NCBI GenBank assembly: GCA_938009755.1
Contig: CALLIL010000009.1
Coordinates: 1-64,000, forward strand
Origin: an uncultured Marinomonas sp.
GTDB lineage: Bacteria > Pseudomonadota > Gammaproteobacteria > Pseudomonadales > Marinomonadaceae
DNA length: 64,000 nt
Direction of reading: 5' to 3'
Shown here in pieces: positions 7,974-17,094 of this stretch. A program made the translations under genes and the position numbers. Under the pieces are notes generated by a model. The model was given only the letters and a program-made list of their open reading frames with translations, searched no databases and was not told the DNA's origin. How positions within the stretch are numbered: the first letter of the stretch is position 1; every line of letters begins with the position of its first letter.

Positions 7974-9139
7974 TGGAGCCTGTTGTCAAACCATGTCAAA
8001 GGCCTCTGTATATTGATGAAAAGACAGGAATTTCTCCAATGCCATATTTAAAAGCGAACTCAACCATACAGTTTAGTGATCTCACTCGGTGCATGGCTGA
8101 TATTGTTGAATTCATTACTTCACATAACATTAAGCTAACAACAAAAGATAATGTGTATTACCTGGTGTCTGCTTTTGGCACTGCCACATTGAAACCGAGC
8201 CAAAGCTGTTTAGATGTCTCTATTGAAGCATCTTCTCCAGCTGCATTTAATCGGTTGAAGACAGAGTTAACTGGCCTTATTGATTTTTCGGCGCAAGACG
8301 AAACACTGGATATTCAATGGACAGGTGATTCAGTCGGCTCTGTATTACCACCGGATTTACGTATTGTAACGGTATGTGATGTGCAGCAAATAACACCTTG
8401 CATGCGACGAGTGACTTTTACAGGCAGCGACTTAGAGCGCTATGCCGTATCTGACCAACTTCATTGTCGTATCTTGTTTATGGATAAAGATACTGAGCAA
8501 CCTCAGTGGCCTATGCTGGGGGATGATGGACGGATTATTTGGCCAAAAGCAGGCCAAATCGCCACACGTATTTTTACTGTGCGCAGTATTGATGCCGAGC
8601 TAGGAAAGTTAGACATAGATTTCGCCATACATGATGGAAAAGGCCCTGCGAGCACATGGATCGCTAAAGTAAAGCAAGGTGATGTTGTGGGCATACTTGG
8701 GCCAGATGCCCATGGCCCTAAACCCGCAGAACAGTATTTTCTTGCTGGTGATGAAACAGGCTTACCTGCCATTGCGCGTATTCTAGAAACGCTTCCCAGA
8801 ACGGCTTCAGGGTATGCGGTTGTCGAAGTAGACAATCCTTTGGAGAAGCAAGAAATTAACGCGCCATCAGGCATCACCGTTAAATGGTTGTACCGCAGTG
8901 AAGCGACAGCTGGGGGAGCAATATTGCTCAGTGACGCTTTTTTCGCACTCCCTTTACCAGAGAACCACGATCTCGCTTTTTATTGGGTTGGGGCTGAGTT
9001 TTCTGCTTTTCGCGCAATTCGGACATACCTGCGTTCTGAAATAAAGGTCCCTTCAGATCGCATGGTGTGCTTTTCCCATTGGCGGCGAGGGATGAGTGAA
9101 GAAGACATTATCGAAGCGGGCCCAAGCGCTCTTTCTTGA
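7973..9139 (+). CDS. siderophore-interacting flavoreductase with N-terminal DUF2218-like domain
   Basis: Cytosolic ferric-siderophore reductase of the SIP/ViuB family that releases iron as Fe(II). Residues about 25-120 resemble the DUF2218 domain; about 130-245 form the FAD-binding 9 domain (ITPCMRRVTFTG, RIFTVRSI, DFAIHDGKGPASTWI), and about 250-375 the NAD(P)H-binding SIP C-domain (YWVGAEFSAFRAIRTYLR). At about 388 residues it is longer than plain SIPs (about 250) because of the extra domain. The ATG at 7973 overlaps the receptor stop (TAATG), implying translational coupling; ATG at 7967 or 8041 are alternatives. Confidence 0.9.
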   Translation: MEPVVKPCQRPLYIDEKTGISPMPYLKANSTIQFSDLTRCMADIVEFITSHNIKLTTKDNVYYLVSAFGTATLKPSQSCLDVSIEASSPAAFNRLKTELTGLIDFSAQDETLDIQWTGDSVGSVLPPDLRIVTVCDVQQITPCMRRVTFTGSDLERYAVSDQLHCRILFMDKDTEQPQWPMLGDDGRIIWPKAGQIATRIFTVRSIDAELGKLDIDFAIHDGKGPASTWIAKVKQGDVVGILGPDAHGPKPAEQYFLAGDETGLPAIARILETLPRTASGYAVVEVDNPLEKQEINAPSGITVKWLYRSEATAGGAILLSDAFFALPLPENHDLAFYWVGAEFSAFRAIRTYLRSEIKVPSDRMVCFSHWRRGMSEEDIIEAGPSALS

Positions 9140-9169
9140 TTTTAAAATCCTGTAATTAAGTGGAAAAAT

Positions 9170-10375
9170 ATGCCTAATGACACTAAATATTCGTTAAGAA
9201 AAATGACTTTACTAGGTGGTTTATATGTCACTCAATTTCTAGGGTTGGGTTTTATATTAACGGCGGTGCCTGCTATTTTGCGTGATCAGGGCAGTTCTTT
9301 AAGCGACATTAGTATAGTTTATACATTAGGCTTTATATGGTCGATTAAGTTTCTATGGGCGCCTTTAATTGATAGGTTCAGTCCCTCTACAAGTCAGCAT
9401 TATCGCAGTTGGCTAATCCTCTTGCAGAGCCTTATGATTCTTTCATTAATTTGTGCCGCAGTGTTGGATATCACCTCTCAATACACATTATTAATTGTGT
9501 GTTTTGCTTTATTTTCTGTTTTCTCTGCAAGCCAAGACATTGCGGCGGATGCGCTGGGAATTACTATCTTAGAGCCTCAGGAGAGAGGGGTAGGTAATAG
9601 CATTCAAGCAAGTGGAGGATTTATTGGTAACTTTGTGGGTGGAGGCGTTGTCTTAATGACCTATGAATGGTTAGAGTGGACAGGAAGTTTACTCATTTTG
9701 GCAATGGCAACGACATTACCTTTAGTGAATATATGGCGCTATAAGGAGCCTGCCCGAGCGGCCAACATCGATCATAAAAATGTTCGTTACCGTGACATGA
9801 TCAATTTTTTCAAACGCCCTAATTCAGGTCGTTGGTTATCTATTCTACTCACCTACACCCTTGGAATATCCATCGCCTATACCTTGGTTAACCCTATGTT
9901 GGTTGATATTGGTTGGTCACTTGATGAAATAGGTTTTGCCACGAGTATTGTTGGCTCCTTCGCAGCCATTTCTGGCGCAGTGATTACGGGCTTACTTGTT
10001 CAAAAACTGGGGCGAAAACGGTCGATGATGCTCGCTAACACTTTAGTGGGATTGTCTATCATCACTCTTTTTGCTGTGGCGCAGGGTGTGAGTCACACTG
10101 TTGTGATTTATTGCTCAATCTGTTTTATGCTTTTTGCGTTTGGTGCCAATTCGACCATGCTTGCAACAGTCATGATGGATAATTCTGCAAAGCAAACCGC
10201 AGGTACGGATTACACTCTTCAATACTCCCTGTCTTCAATTGTTGGGTTCATGTGCGCAAGTTCGGCTTTATTATTAGCTGAAACACTGCAATACACTGGC
10301 GTTTTAATTATTAGCCTAGGTGTTACCTTGTTGTCGATTATGCTTTTGAAAATTAATGGCCGTTACATCGAATAA
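9170..10375 (+). CDS. MFS siderophore permease, RhtX/FptX-like
   Basis: A 401-residue, twelve-TM major facilitator protein. The opening FLGLGFILTAVPAILRDQG and IKFLWAPLIDRF resemble RhtX/FptX (and AmpG-type PAT) transporters, single-component inner-membrane carriers for ferric siderophores such as rhizobactin 1021 and pyochelin. The context (receptor, SIP, this permease, no ABC importer) supports that role. Third gene of the operon, 30 bp after the SIP gene. A terminator hairpin overlaps its stop codon. Confidence 0.8.
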   Translation: MPNDTKYSLRKMTLLGGLYVTQFLGLGFILTAVPAILRDQGSSLSDISIVYTLGFIWSIKFLWAPLIDRFSPSTSQHYRSWLILLQSLMILSLICAAVLDITSQYTLLIVCFALFSVFSASQDIAADALGITILEPQERGVGNSIQASGGFIGNFVGGGVVLMTYEWLEWTGSLLILAMATTLPLVNIWRYKEPARAANIDHKNVRYRDMINFFKRPNSGRWLSILLTYTLGISIAYTLVNPMLVDIGWSLDEIGFATSIVGSFAAISGAVITGLLVQKLGRKRSMMLANTLVGLSIITLFAVAQGVSHTVVIYCSICFMLFAFGANSTMLATVMMDNSAKQTAGTDYTLQYSLSSIVGFMCASSALLLAETLQYTGVLIISLGVTLLSIMLLKINGRYIE

Positions 10376-10391
10376 ACGGCATGGTTTTTTA
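10359..10391 (+). terminator. terminator of the siderophore operon
   Basis: GCCGTT (10359-10364) pairs with AACGGC (10375-10380) across a 10-nt loop and is followed by ATGG and six T. The hairpin overlaps the MFS stop codon. Confidence 0.65.
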
Positions 10392-10499
10392 TTAAAGTGA
10401 AAGCATTTCTTGCTAGCTTATTGTCAACTTTTATAAGAAGCCGTTGGTGTCTGTTGGGATATTCTTTATTATGCGTTTCTATTTTATGAGACGAGCTCA

Positions 10500-11726
10500 G
10501 TGCGCATGCAGAAAACAGTCATCATTATCGGTGCCGGTCCAGCAGGTTTAATGGCGGCGGAAGGGATTCGTGCCGCAGGCCACCAAGTCCACGTTTATGA
10601 CGCTAAGCCCAGCGCTTGTCGTAAGTTTTTATTGGCTGGCGTTGGCGGAATGAACATTACCCATTCGGAGGCGTATCCTGAATTTATTCAACGCTATTAC
10701 GATAAAGCCGACTGGCTCGATGCCGCGGTGTCTCAATTCGATGGTAATGCGCTGCGAGAGTGGATTCACGGTTTAGACATCGAAACGTTTGTCGGGTCGT
10801 CTGGTCGCGTTTTTCCAAAAGATATGAAAGCAGCGCCGTTGCTGCGTAATTGGCTAAAGCGTTTACGTGAATCGGGTGTCGAGTTCCACATGCGTCACAA
10901 AATGGTGGGATTAGAAGGTAAGCAAGCCACGTTTGATCATCTTGGTGAAACACGTGTCGTCAAAGCGGATGCAGTGGTTCTGGCGTTGGGCGGCGCAAGC
11001 TGGCCAAAACTCGGAGCGGATGGCGCTTGGGTGCCAGTATTGCAAGAGCAAGGCGTTGACGTGGCCGAATTGCAAAGCGCGAACTGTGGCTTTTACAGTG
11101 AATGGAGTGAACACTTACAAACGAAATTTTCGGGTGAGCCGTTAAAAGGCGTGGCGTTTTCGTTTACTCAAAACGACGGGCAAGTGGTGACGAAGAAGGG
11201 CGAGTGCATTGTCACTCAAGATGGCATGGAAGGCAGTTTAATTTATGCGTTTTCCAAATACCTTCGAGATGGGATTAACGCGGATGGCTCCGCCTCTTTG
11301 ACGATTGATCTTCTGCCACTAAAAAGCGAAGACGAACTGATTAAAAAGCTGGGCAATACCAAACCGAAAGAATCCTTTAGTAAATACTTGAAACGGACTC
11401 TAGGGATCAGTGGTGTTAAAACGGCTCTATTGCATGAAGTGTTCGATAAGCAGCAACTTCAAACACCAGAAGGCTTAGCAACGTGCTTGAAAAACGTGCC
11501 TGTGAGTTTTTATAAAACCAAACCCATTGAAGAAGTTATTTCCAGTGCCGGCGGTGTCTGTGAAAGCGGTGTAAATGAGCAATTGATGATTCGTAATTTG
11601 CCCGGCGTTTTTTGCGCAGGTGAAATGCTGGATTGGGAAGCGCCAACAGGCGGTTACCTTTTGACTGCGTGTTTTGCCACAGGGCGTTTATCTGGAAAAG
11701 GTGTGGTCGATTGGCTTAGAGACTGA
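10500..11726 (+). CDS. BaiN/RdsA-type NAD(P)/FAD flavoprotein (TIGR03862 family)
   Basis: Intact 408-residue HI0933-like flavoprotein, a soluble FAD protein of unknown substrate. The N-terminal Rossmann motif GAGPAGLMAAE is at about residues 11-21, and the C-terminal FAD motif is the GVFCAGEMLDWEAPTGGYLL stretch. The start may be GTG 10500 or ATG 10506. A partial, diverged copy of its 5' quarter lies at 4629-4946, on the other side of the siderophore block. The ancestral neighbour was probably the DUF502 gene. Confidence 0.88.
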   Translation: MRMQKTVIIIGAGPAGLMAAEGIRAAGHQVHVYDAKPSACRKFLLAGVGGMNITHSEAYPEFIQRYYDKADWLDAAVSQFDGNALREWIHGLDIETFVGSSGRVFPKDMKAAPLLRNWLKRLRESGVEFHMRHKMVGLEGKQATFDHLGETRVVKADAVVLALGGASWPKLGADGAWVPVLQEQGVDVAELQSANCGFYSEWSEHLQTKFSGEPLKGVAFSFTQNDGQVVTKKGECIVTQDGMEGSLIYAFSKYLRDGINADGSASLTIDLLPLKSEDELIKKLGNTKPKESFSKYLKRTLGISGVKTALLHEVFDKQQLQTPEGLATCLKNVPVSFYKTKPIEEVISSAGGVCESGVNEQLMIRNLPGVFCAGEMLDWEAPTGGYLLTACFATGRLSGKGVVDWLRD

Positions 11727-11763
11727 GTCGCCTATGTGTTGTTGATTATGTAGTGCAGAGAAA

Positions 11764-11806
11764 GTAAAAAAGCCCAACTGTCGTCGGCGACGATTGGGCT
11801 TTTTTA
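11764..11806. terminator. bidirectional terminator
   Basis: AAGCCCAA and TTGGGCTT arms with an inner GTCG/CGAC pairing form a strong hairpin flanked by A-rich and T6 tracts. It lies between convergent genes and can stop both the flavoprotein (+) and the small barrel protein (-). Confidence 0.9.
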
Positions 11807-11813
11807 TGAGGTT

Positions 11814-12353
11814 TTATCGGAACTTTTCACCGAAAGAGTATTGCACGCCAACGGACGCAATGTTGTCAGTGTAATGGTCTTCTAAATCTTTTATAACACG
11901 ATAATCTGCTCGTAAATTGATATCTTGGTTTAATTGATATTTTACGCCACCACCAATATTCACGATCAAATTCGTACTGGGATCACTTCCGCCTATGTCG
12001 TTAATGCCCGTCCCAGCAGCGACATAAGGTGTGAGTTTTGTGGTCGTGAATTCTGGTAAGGAATACAAAGCATCAAGGCGATATTGATAAAGGTTGTGAT
12101 CTTCTCCTGCGATGTCTGCATCAGAATGTAAAAACACCGCTTCTAGCGCCAAAGGCGTGTTCGTCTGATAACCGATACCAACAGAATAAGATGTATCATT
12201 GCCTGCAGCTTTGTTTGCATCGCCATTATAAAAACCGACGCTTGGTGTGACCGTGAAACCTTCCACAGGCGCGGCTGCATAGGTCATTGTTGAAAGAGAG
12301 GACGCAAGTAACATACCGCTAAAAAGTGTGCGTTTGGTAAAAGGCGTTATCAT
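11814..12353 (-). CDS. OmpA-like outer-membrane barrel protein without peptidoglycan domain
   Basis: A 179-residue protein with a signal peptide (about 1-27, ending TYAAA) and an eight-stranded OmpA/OmpX-type barrel (EGFTVTPSVGFYNGD start, repeated aromatic/Gly strands, final VGVQYSFGEKFR). It lacks the C-terminal OmpA domain. Its barrel is clearly paralogous to that of the full OmpA protein at 12722-14035 (EGFTIAPSIGYYNSD). ATG 12353 has AGGAG upstream. Probably a surface structural protein; specific function unknown. Confidence 0.82.
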   Translation of the reverse strand: MITPFTKRTLFSGMLLASSLSTMTYAAAPVEGFTVTPSVGFYNGDANKAAGNDTSYSVGIGYQTNTPLALEAVFLHSDADIAGEDHNLYQYRLDALYSLPEFTTTKLTPYVAAGTGINDIGGSDPSTNLIVNIGGGVKYQLNQDINLRADYRVIKDLEDHYTDNIASVGVQYSFGEKFR

Positions 12354-12653
12354 ATTTTTCTCCTAATCAATTATGTCTTATCTTATTTTTCTGCCAGATT
12401 ACGCTGATTTTTCGTGTTGAGAAGAGGGCTGAGAAGATGGAAGAAATAGGACGTGAAAGAGGGTTGCTCAATCTTAGCGGAAGCTTGACGAAATCAACAA
12501 AATGGCTTGCTCGTTAAGCATGAAGTGTTCAAAAGAGAGCTAAGAAAAGTGTAGGAAATAGGCCGCTTATTACAGTAATTTTTCACGCCAAATGCCTGTG
12601 CTTTTATTAAGGTTAAAATGAGTAAGAGCGACAATATTTGGAGAAGATCAAAT
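12354..12653. other. intergenic stretch between the two barrel genes
   Basis: About 300 bp holding the promoter region of the small barrel gene. I see no credible coding frame, RNA gene or clear operator in it. Confidence 0.4.
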
Positions 12654-12686
12654 AAAAAAGCTCGATCTACAGATCGAGCTTTTTTG
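12654..12686 (-). terminator. terminator of the OmpA gene
   Basis: GCTCGATCT (12660-12668) and AGATCGAGC (12671-12679) pair with a 2-nt spacer and are flanked by A6 and T6, so it works on both strands. It lies downstream of the OmpA-family gene. Confidence 0.9.
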
Positions 12687-12721
12687 TAAAGCCGTTGTAC
12701 GTGTCGCTATATAAGGTGTTT

Positions 12722-14035
12722 TTAGTCGTTAGAAATGATAGCGGTAACACGACGGTTAATGGCGCGGTTTTCAGCTGTGTCATTATCAACTAATGGCTTG
12801 GATTCTCCGTAACCAATTGCACTTACGCGTTCTACTGCAATACCAAATGAGTCCGTTAGCACATTCGCGATTGCTTGAGCGCGACGCTCAGAAATGGATT
12901 GGTTGTAAGTAGCAGAGCCGGAGCTGTCTGTGTGGCCTTCAATGACAGCATGACTGTTTGGGTATTCCGTTAGGAACTGTGCGACTTCTGCAATTTGGTC
13001 GTAGTATTGCTGATCTACAACCACTGAGTTGTTGCCGAACTGAACGTCTAGGCTAACCGACTTCGCTTCTTCCAACACCACGTAACAACCTGTTTCATCT
13101 ACTTTTGCGCCTGCTGCTGAGTTCGCACATAAGTCAACCGTATTAAGAACACCATCGTTGTCTGTGTCTAAAGAACAGCCTAATGCGTCAACCGCACTGT
13201 TGGCGCGAGTTGTTAAACATTGGTCAGCGTGATTTGCTACGCCGTCTTTGTCGTCATCAAGAGCACAACCTTCAGAATCAACGGCGGCGCCAGCTGGTGT
13301 ATTTAGGCACTGATCTTTGATGTCATAAACACCGTCGTTGTCTTCATCTACCTTTGCTTGAGCTTCCGCTTTAGCGGCTGCGATTTTGGCTTCTGCCTCA
13401 GCAAGTGCTTCTTCTTTTGCTGCAATAGCGGCTGCTTTTGCTTGTGCTACTTTTTCATCGATTTCAGGTTTTTTGTCTGCAACCACTTCATCGAATTTTT
13501 CTTTTAAACCAGACTCTGCAATAAGGTTGCCGCCGAACACAAAGTGCAACCCGATAGTGGTGAGATTGTCTAGTTCGTTGTCTTCAACATCATTGATAAG
13601 GCGGAAGTCCGCACGCAATGCTAAGGCATCGTTAATGGCGTATTTTAAACCGCCGCCTGCATTGATTAGCGCGTTTGTTGAACCTGGGCTGAAATCGGTC
13701 GTGCCAACCCCTGCAGCAAGATAAGGCGTAAAGTGGTTGCGTTCTGTTAAATGGTACAAACCATCAAAGCGTAATTGATCGATGCTAACGTCACTGCCAC
13801 CTGTTGATTCGCTGTCTGCTTTTAGGTAAACAAGCTCAATCGCCCAAGGATTGCCAAATTGATAGCCTAAGCCAAGAGAAAATGCGGCGGAATTATCAAC
13901 GCCACGGTGATTATCTGAATTGTAATAACCAATGCTTGGCGCGATAGTGAAACCTTCTTCTGGCTGAGCATGAGCAACAGAAGAAGCGGCAATAAAGCCT
14001 GTAAGTAGCGCGTATTTCTTACGTAGAAGAGACAT
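12722..14035 (-). CDS. OmpA family protein with barrel, TSP3 repeats and peptidoglycan-binding domain
   Basis: A 437-residue outer-membrane protein linking membrane and cell wall. Order: signal peptide (about 1-24, SSVAHA), eight-stranded barrel (about 25-190), Ala/Glu/Lys-rich probably helical linker (about 200-245, with many KAEA/AKAA units), three thrombospondin-type-3 Asp-rich repeats (DEDNDGVYDIKD, DDDKDGVANHAD, DTDNDGVLNTVD) that should bind Ca2+, and an OmpA C-terminal domain (about 325-437) with the peptidoglycan ligands in HTDSSGSATYNQSISERRA. ATG 14035 starts a clean signal peptide; upstream in-frame starts would destroy it. Confidence 0.92.
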   Translation of the reverse strand: MSLLRKKYALLTGFIAASSVAHAQPEEGFTIAPSIGYYNSDNHRGVDNSAAFSLGLGYQFGNPWAIELVYLKADSESTGGSDVSIDQLRFDGLYHLTERNHFTPYLAAGVGTTDFSPGSTNALINAGGGLKYAINDALALRADFRLINDVEDNELDNLTTIGLHFVFGGNLIAESGLKEKFDEVVADKKPEIDEKVAQAKAAAIAAKEEALAEAEAKIAAAKAEAQAKVDEDNDGVYDIKDQCLNTPAGAAVDSEGCALDDDKDGVANHADQCLTTRANSAVDALGCSLDTDNDGVLNTVDLCANSAAGAKVDETGCYVVLEEAKSVSLDVQFGNNSVVVDQQYYDQIAEVAQFLTEYPNSHAVIEGHTDSSGSATYNQSISERRAQAIANVLTDSFGIAVERVSAIGYGESKPLVDNDTAENRAINRRVTAIISND

Positions 14036-14254
14036 TTTATAAGTACCTTGTGAATGAATAAATCTTGTATTTTCTTTAAAAAGTGGCGCATTATCGCCTA
14101 ACGTGTTGGAAAAACTAGGCTTTGATACAAAATCCAACAAATTCTAAAAATGTTACAAATCGGTTACTTAAAAGTGCTTTAGATAACAATAAAAATGTGA
14201 TGTTGCATAAGCTGAGTTAGAATAAATGCATTACTGATGCTGATGAGATAGTTG

Positions 14255-14683
14255 ATGAGAAAAGACAGCCGTTTGTCCCGTATGTTGCATGTATTGATTC
14301 ATATGAATCATCTTGATGAACCTGCCACGTCGGAAAAAATCGCGAAGATGCTGAACACTAATCCAGTAGTGGTGCGTCGTACTATGTCAGGGCTCAGAAA
14401 AGCTGGTTACGTCACCTCGGAAAAAGGCCACGGAGGCGGTTGGACGCTTTCTGCCGCCTTGTCTGATATCACCTTATTGGACATTTATAATGCGCTTGGC
14501 GATCGCTCTGTTTTTTCGATCGGGCTGTCCGATGAGCAGACGTCGTGTCCTGTTGAAATCGCAGTGAACAAAGCCATCCATGATGCTTTAGAAGACGCTG
14601 AGGCTTTATTGTTGGCACGCTTTCAGAATGTCACATTGGATGTGCTCGCCGAGAATGTCGCGGGTTACTCGCTTAATCTGTAA
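14255..14683 (+). CDS. Rrf2 family transcriptional regulator
   Basis: A 142-residue winged-helix regulator: SEKIAKMLNTNPVVVRRTMSGL recognition region and the wing KGHGGGWTLS. Only one Cys (in TSCPVE) is present, so the three-Cys cluster of IscR/NsrR is absent and it should not hold a conventional Fe-S cluster; it is closer to the YwnA-like subgroup. ATG 14255 follows a TTG codon. It is divergent from ompA and upstream of a MATE pump gene in the same direction, a likely target. Confidence 0.85.
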   Translation: MRKDSRLSRMLHVLIHMNHLDEPATSEKIAKMLNTNPVVVRRTMSGLRKAGYVTSEKGHGGGWTLSAALSDITLLDIYNALGDRSVFSIGLSDEQTSCPVEIAVNKAIHDALEDAEALLLARFQNVTLDVLAENVAGYSLNL

Positions 14684-14806
14684 TCTTATGAGTGTGGTCA
14701 TGTTGGCTCCTTTCTCTTTGTAAAATGTCCGATCTTGGTGGCATTTTTGTGGGACAATAAGCATTAATATTGTTTGTTCTCTTAATGGTTTTGTATCGCA
14801 AGGACA

Positions 14807-16177
14807 ATGATGTCTTCTCCATCCTATCTTAGAAAAAATATCTCCCTCGCTTGGCCGTTGGCACTCAATGGCTTGTTAATGCAATCTATGCTGATGATCG
14901 ATACTTTATTGGTGTCTCCGCTGGGTGAAGTGCCATTGGCGGCGTTGGGCATTGCGTCTGCTATTTTGGCGTTCATGCTGGGTGTGCAAATGGCGCTGGC
15001 GAACGGCACTCAACTCATTTTAAGCCGTGCTGTTGGCTCTGGAAAAAGTGACTCTCTGACCAAAGGATTTTGGGCGGGATTAGGTATAAACCTCGCGGTG
15101 GCGTTGGCTTTTTGTGTGTTCATGTATGGTTTTGGCCAATCTATCGTGACGGCCTTGTCAGATGATCTTTTGCTTCAGCAACAAACTAAAGGCTATTTGG
15201 ATTTGGCCATCATCTTGGTGCCTTGTACAGCGATAGCGCAAGTGTTGATCGCCTTATTTAACAGTCGAGACAAAAGCAAAATCCCATTAAAAGGCTATTT
15301 GATAGAGATGCCAGTCAATGCTGTCTTGTCGTATTTTTTGATTCATGGCGTGAGCAGTTTTCAGGGAATGGGCGTGGAAGGCGCGGCATTAGGTAGTGTC
15401 TTGGCCATTATGATCCGTTTGTTTTATTTAAGCGTTTGCTTAAAAATTGACCGAACTCTCAACCTTTCTTTTACCAGTAACGTTTCTGCTTTCTTGAGAA
15501 GCGTACGCTTGCACAGTGTTGAGATTTTTCCTTTCGCGGCGAACATCACTATCTTGCAGATCGGCATCAGTGTGTACCAATTGTTGTATTCTCAACTCAG
15601 TATCAATGCGTACGCGGCGATCATTCTGATTATGCCTTGGGTGCGAGGAGGCAGCCAGTTTGTGGCGTCTTGGGCGCACGCGTCGGCCATCAGCATCAGT
15701 CAGTCAATCGGTTCAAAAAAGCTGGATGACTTGTCAGAAAACATCAATAAAAGCATCGACGTCGCGGTGATCGTTTCTGTCATTTGTGCTGGCTTGTTTG
15801 CGGTTTTGTATTTCTTCGTACCGAGCATTTACCCTGATCTAGAAGCCGAAACCTACTTGGCATTGAGTGTGATCGCGCCCTTGTATATTTTCTTGCCGAT
15901 TGTGCGAGGTTACAACACAGTGCACGGACACATCTTGAGATCGTTGGGTAAAACCACGTCGGTTTTCAAAATCAACTTCATCGGTCAATGGGTCATTTCC
16001 ATTCCTTTGTGTGCCCTAATTATTTTGTATTTTGATGCGTCTATCTTCTGGGCGTTCGCGGTTCAACCGTTTGAAGAAATGATGAAAGCGCTACCGTTTA
16101 GACAACTCGCACGTCGATCCGTCAAAGAGTTTGATCAAGTGAAAATGGACGAGTTGATGTACGACGAAGACGCATAG
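14807..16177 (+). CDS. MATE family efflux transporter
   Basis: A 456-residue inner-membrane antiporter with twelve hydrophobic segments and MATE features (SLAWPLALNGLLMQS, ANGTQLILSRAVG). It would export drugs or metabolites in exchange for Na+ or H+. AAGGA precedes two adjacent ATG codons (14807/14810). It is paralogous to the MATE gene at 34232-35617: both share the N-terminal LAWPL/MQS pattern and the NGTQL.LSRAVG motif. The substrate is unknown. Confidence 0.92.
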   Translation: MMSSPSYLRKNISLAWPLALNGLLMQSMLMIDTLLVSPLGEVPLAALGIASAILAFMLGVQMALANGTQLILSRAVGSGKSDSLTKGFWAGLGINLAVALAFCVFMYGFGQSIVTALSDDLLLQQQTKGYLDLAIILVPCTAIAQVLIALFNSRDKSKIPLKGYLIEMPVNAVLSYFLIHGVSSFQGMGVEGAALGSVLAIMIRLFYLSVCLKIDRTLNLSFTSNVSAFLRSVRLHSVEIFPFAANITILQIGISVYQLLYSQLSINAYAAIILIMPWVRGGSQFVASWAHASAISISQSIGSKKLDDLSENINKSIDVAVIVSVICAGLFAVLYFFVPSIYPDLEAETYLALSVIAPLYIFLPIVRGYNTVHGHILRSLGKTTSVFKINFIGQWVISIPLCALIILYFDASIFWAFAVQPFEEMMKALPFRQLARRSVKEFDQVKMDELMYDEDA

Positions 16178-16181
16178 AAGG

Positions 16182-17075
16182 CTAGGCGTGACGCCTAAAA
16201 TCGAGTCGTATAATTTGCCTTGGAAGAGAGGAGATATTGGCTGACGTCGAATGAAGGCAACGAGGGTTGAGTATGATAATGTCGCCTGCGGAACCCGTAA
16301 GGGAAACTACTTTTTGTTCGATTCCATGGTAAGAGCAACCTTCTTGGACGAATTGTTTGATGCGCAGCTCTGGCGTGCTTTCTGTCACCAGTGCTTTCAT
16401 CCAAGGATCTTCTTGGGTGAGCGGTTCTAATACGTTATCGATCGTCAGCAAACGTGTGTTTTTAGGGTCATTAATCAATCCGCTGTTTACCGAATCAAAG
16501 GCTTTTATTGCTGCTTCCTGATTTGAACTGGCGATTCTCTCTGCGAGTTTCTCTGCACGACGATGAGAACCTGAAACCACCGCCGTTGCGCCCATGTCGA
16601 CACTGACGTCGTCGAGTAATAAAAAGACGAATAGACTCCACGGATTCGAATCCTCAACGACGATCGGTTCGTCACAATGCCAAGATTTATGCGGCACATT
16701 CCATGTGGTTTCGCAGCCCGGAAAACTCAATAGGGAATACCAAAGGTCTAGCGGACGCCACGTGTTGTCACCAAATATTGGATCGATTGCCGACTGCATC
16801 ATCGCTTCTATCTTGTCGAATTTTCCTGACGCTTTTAAGTCTCGCATCATCGGCCCAATGCCATTTAAACGCTTTGCCCCTGAGCCACCAACAGGGTTGC
16901 TAGGATTGTGAAACCATGTAGTCGGGTCACTAAGGAAAATGCCAAACGTGTTATTTATCTCACGCCAAAACTGCCCACGAAGTGTCGTGATGCTTTCTTC
17001 ATCAATGATATTGGAAAGTTTTAGAAACCCAGTTTCTTGGAAGGTTTTTAATTGGAGTATTGACGTGCTCTCCAT
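16182..17075 (-). CDS. phytanoyl-CoA dioxygenase (PhyH) family protein
   Basis: A 297-residue Fe(II)/2-oxoglutarate dioxygenase-like protein. The metal motif is HxD in KSWHCDEP (about His133/Asp135), and the distal His is in RCLHSTSAN (about His275), with a following Arg suited to 2-oxoglutarate. It should hydroxylate a small molecule; the sequence does not resemble ectoine hydroxylase. GAGAGG lies upstream of the ATG. It is convergent with MATE and lies 19 bp after the LysR stop side, so regulation by that LysR is possible. Confidence 0.82.
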   Translation of the reverse strand: MESTSILQLKTFQETGFLKLSNIIDEESITTLRGQFWREINNTFGIFLSDPTTWFHNPSNPVGGSGAKRLNGIGPMMRDLKASGKFDKIEAMMQSAIDPIFGDNTWRPLDLWYSLLSFPGCETTWNVPHKSWHCDEPIVVEDSNPWSLFVFLLLDDVSVDMGATAVVSGSHRRAEKLAERIASSNQEAAIKAFDSVNSGLINDPKNTRLLTIDNVLEPLTQEDPWMKALVTESTPELRIKQFVQEGCSYHGIEQKVVSLTGSAGDIIILNPRCLHSTSANISSLPRQIIRLDFRRHA

Positions 17076-17094
17076 GGTGTTGACCTCTCATGTT

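Noticed and set aside
16183-16197. TAGGCGT-g-ACGCCTA repeat after the MATE gene
   Set aside because: The loop would be one base; the relaxed stem is only 5 bp without a T-run, so no terminator is called.
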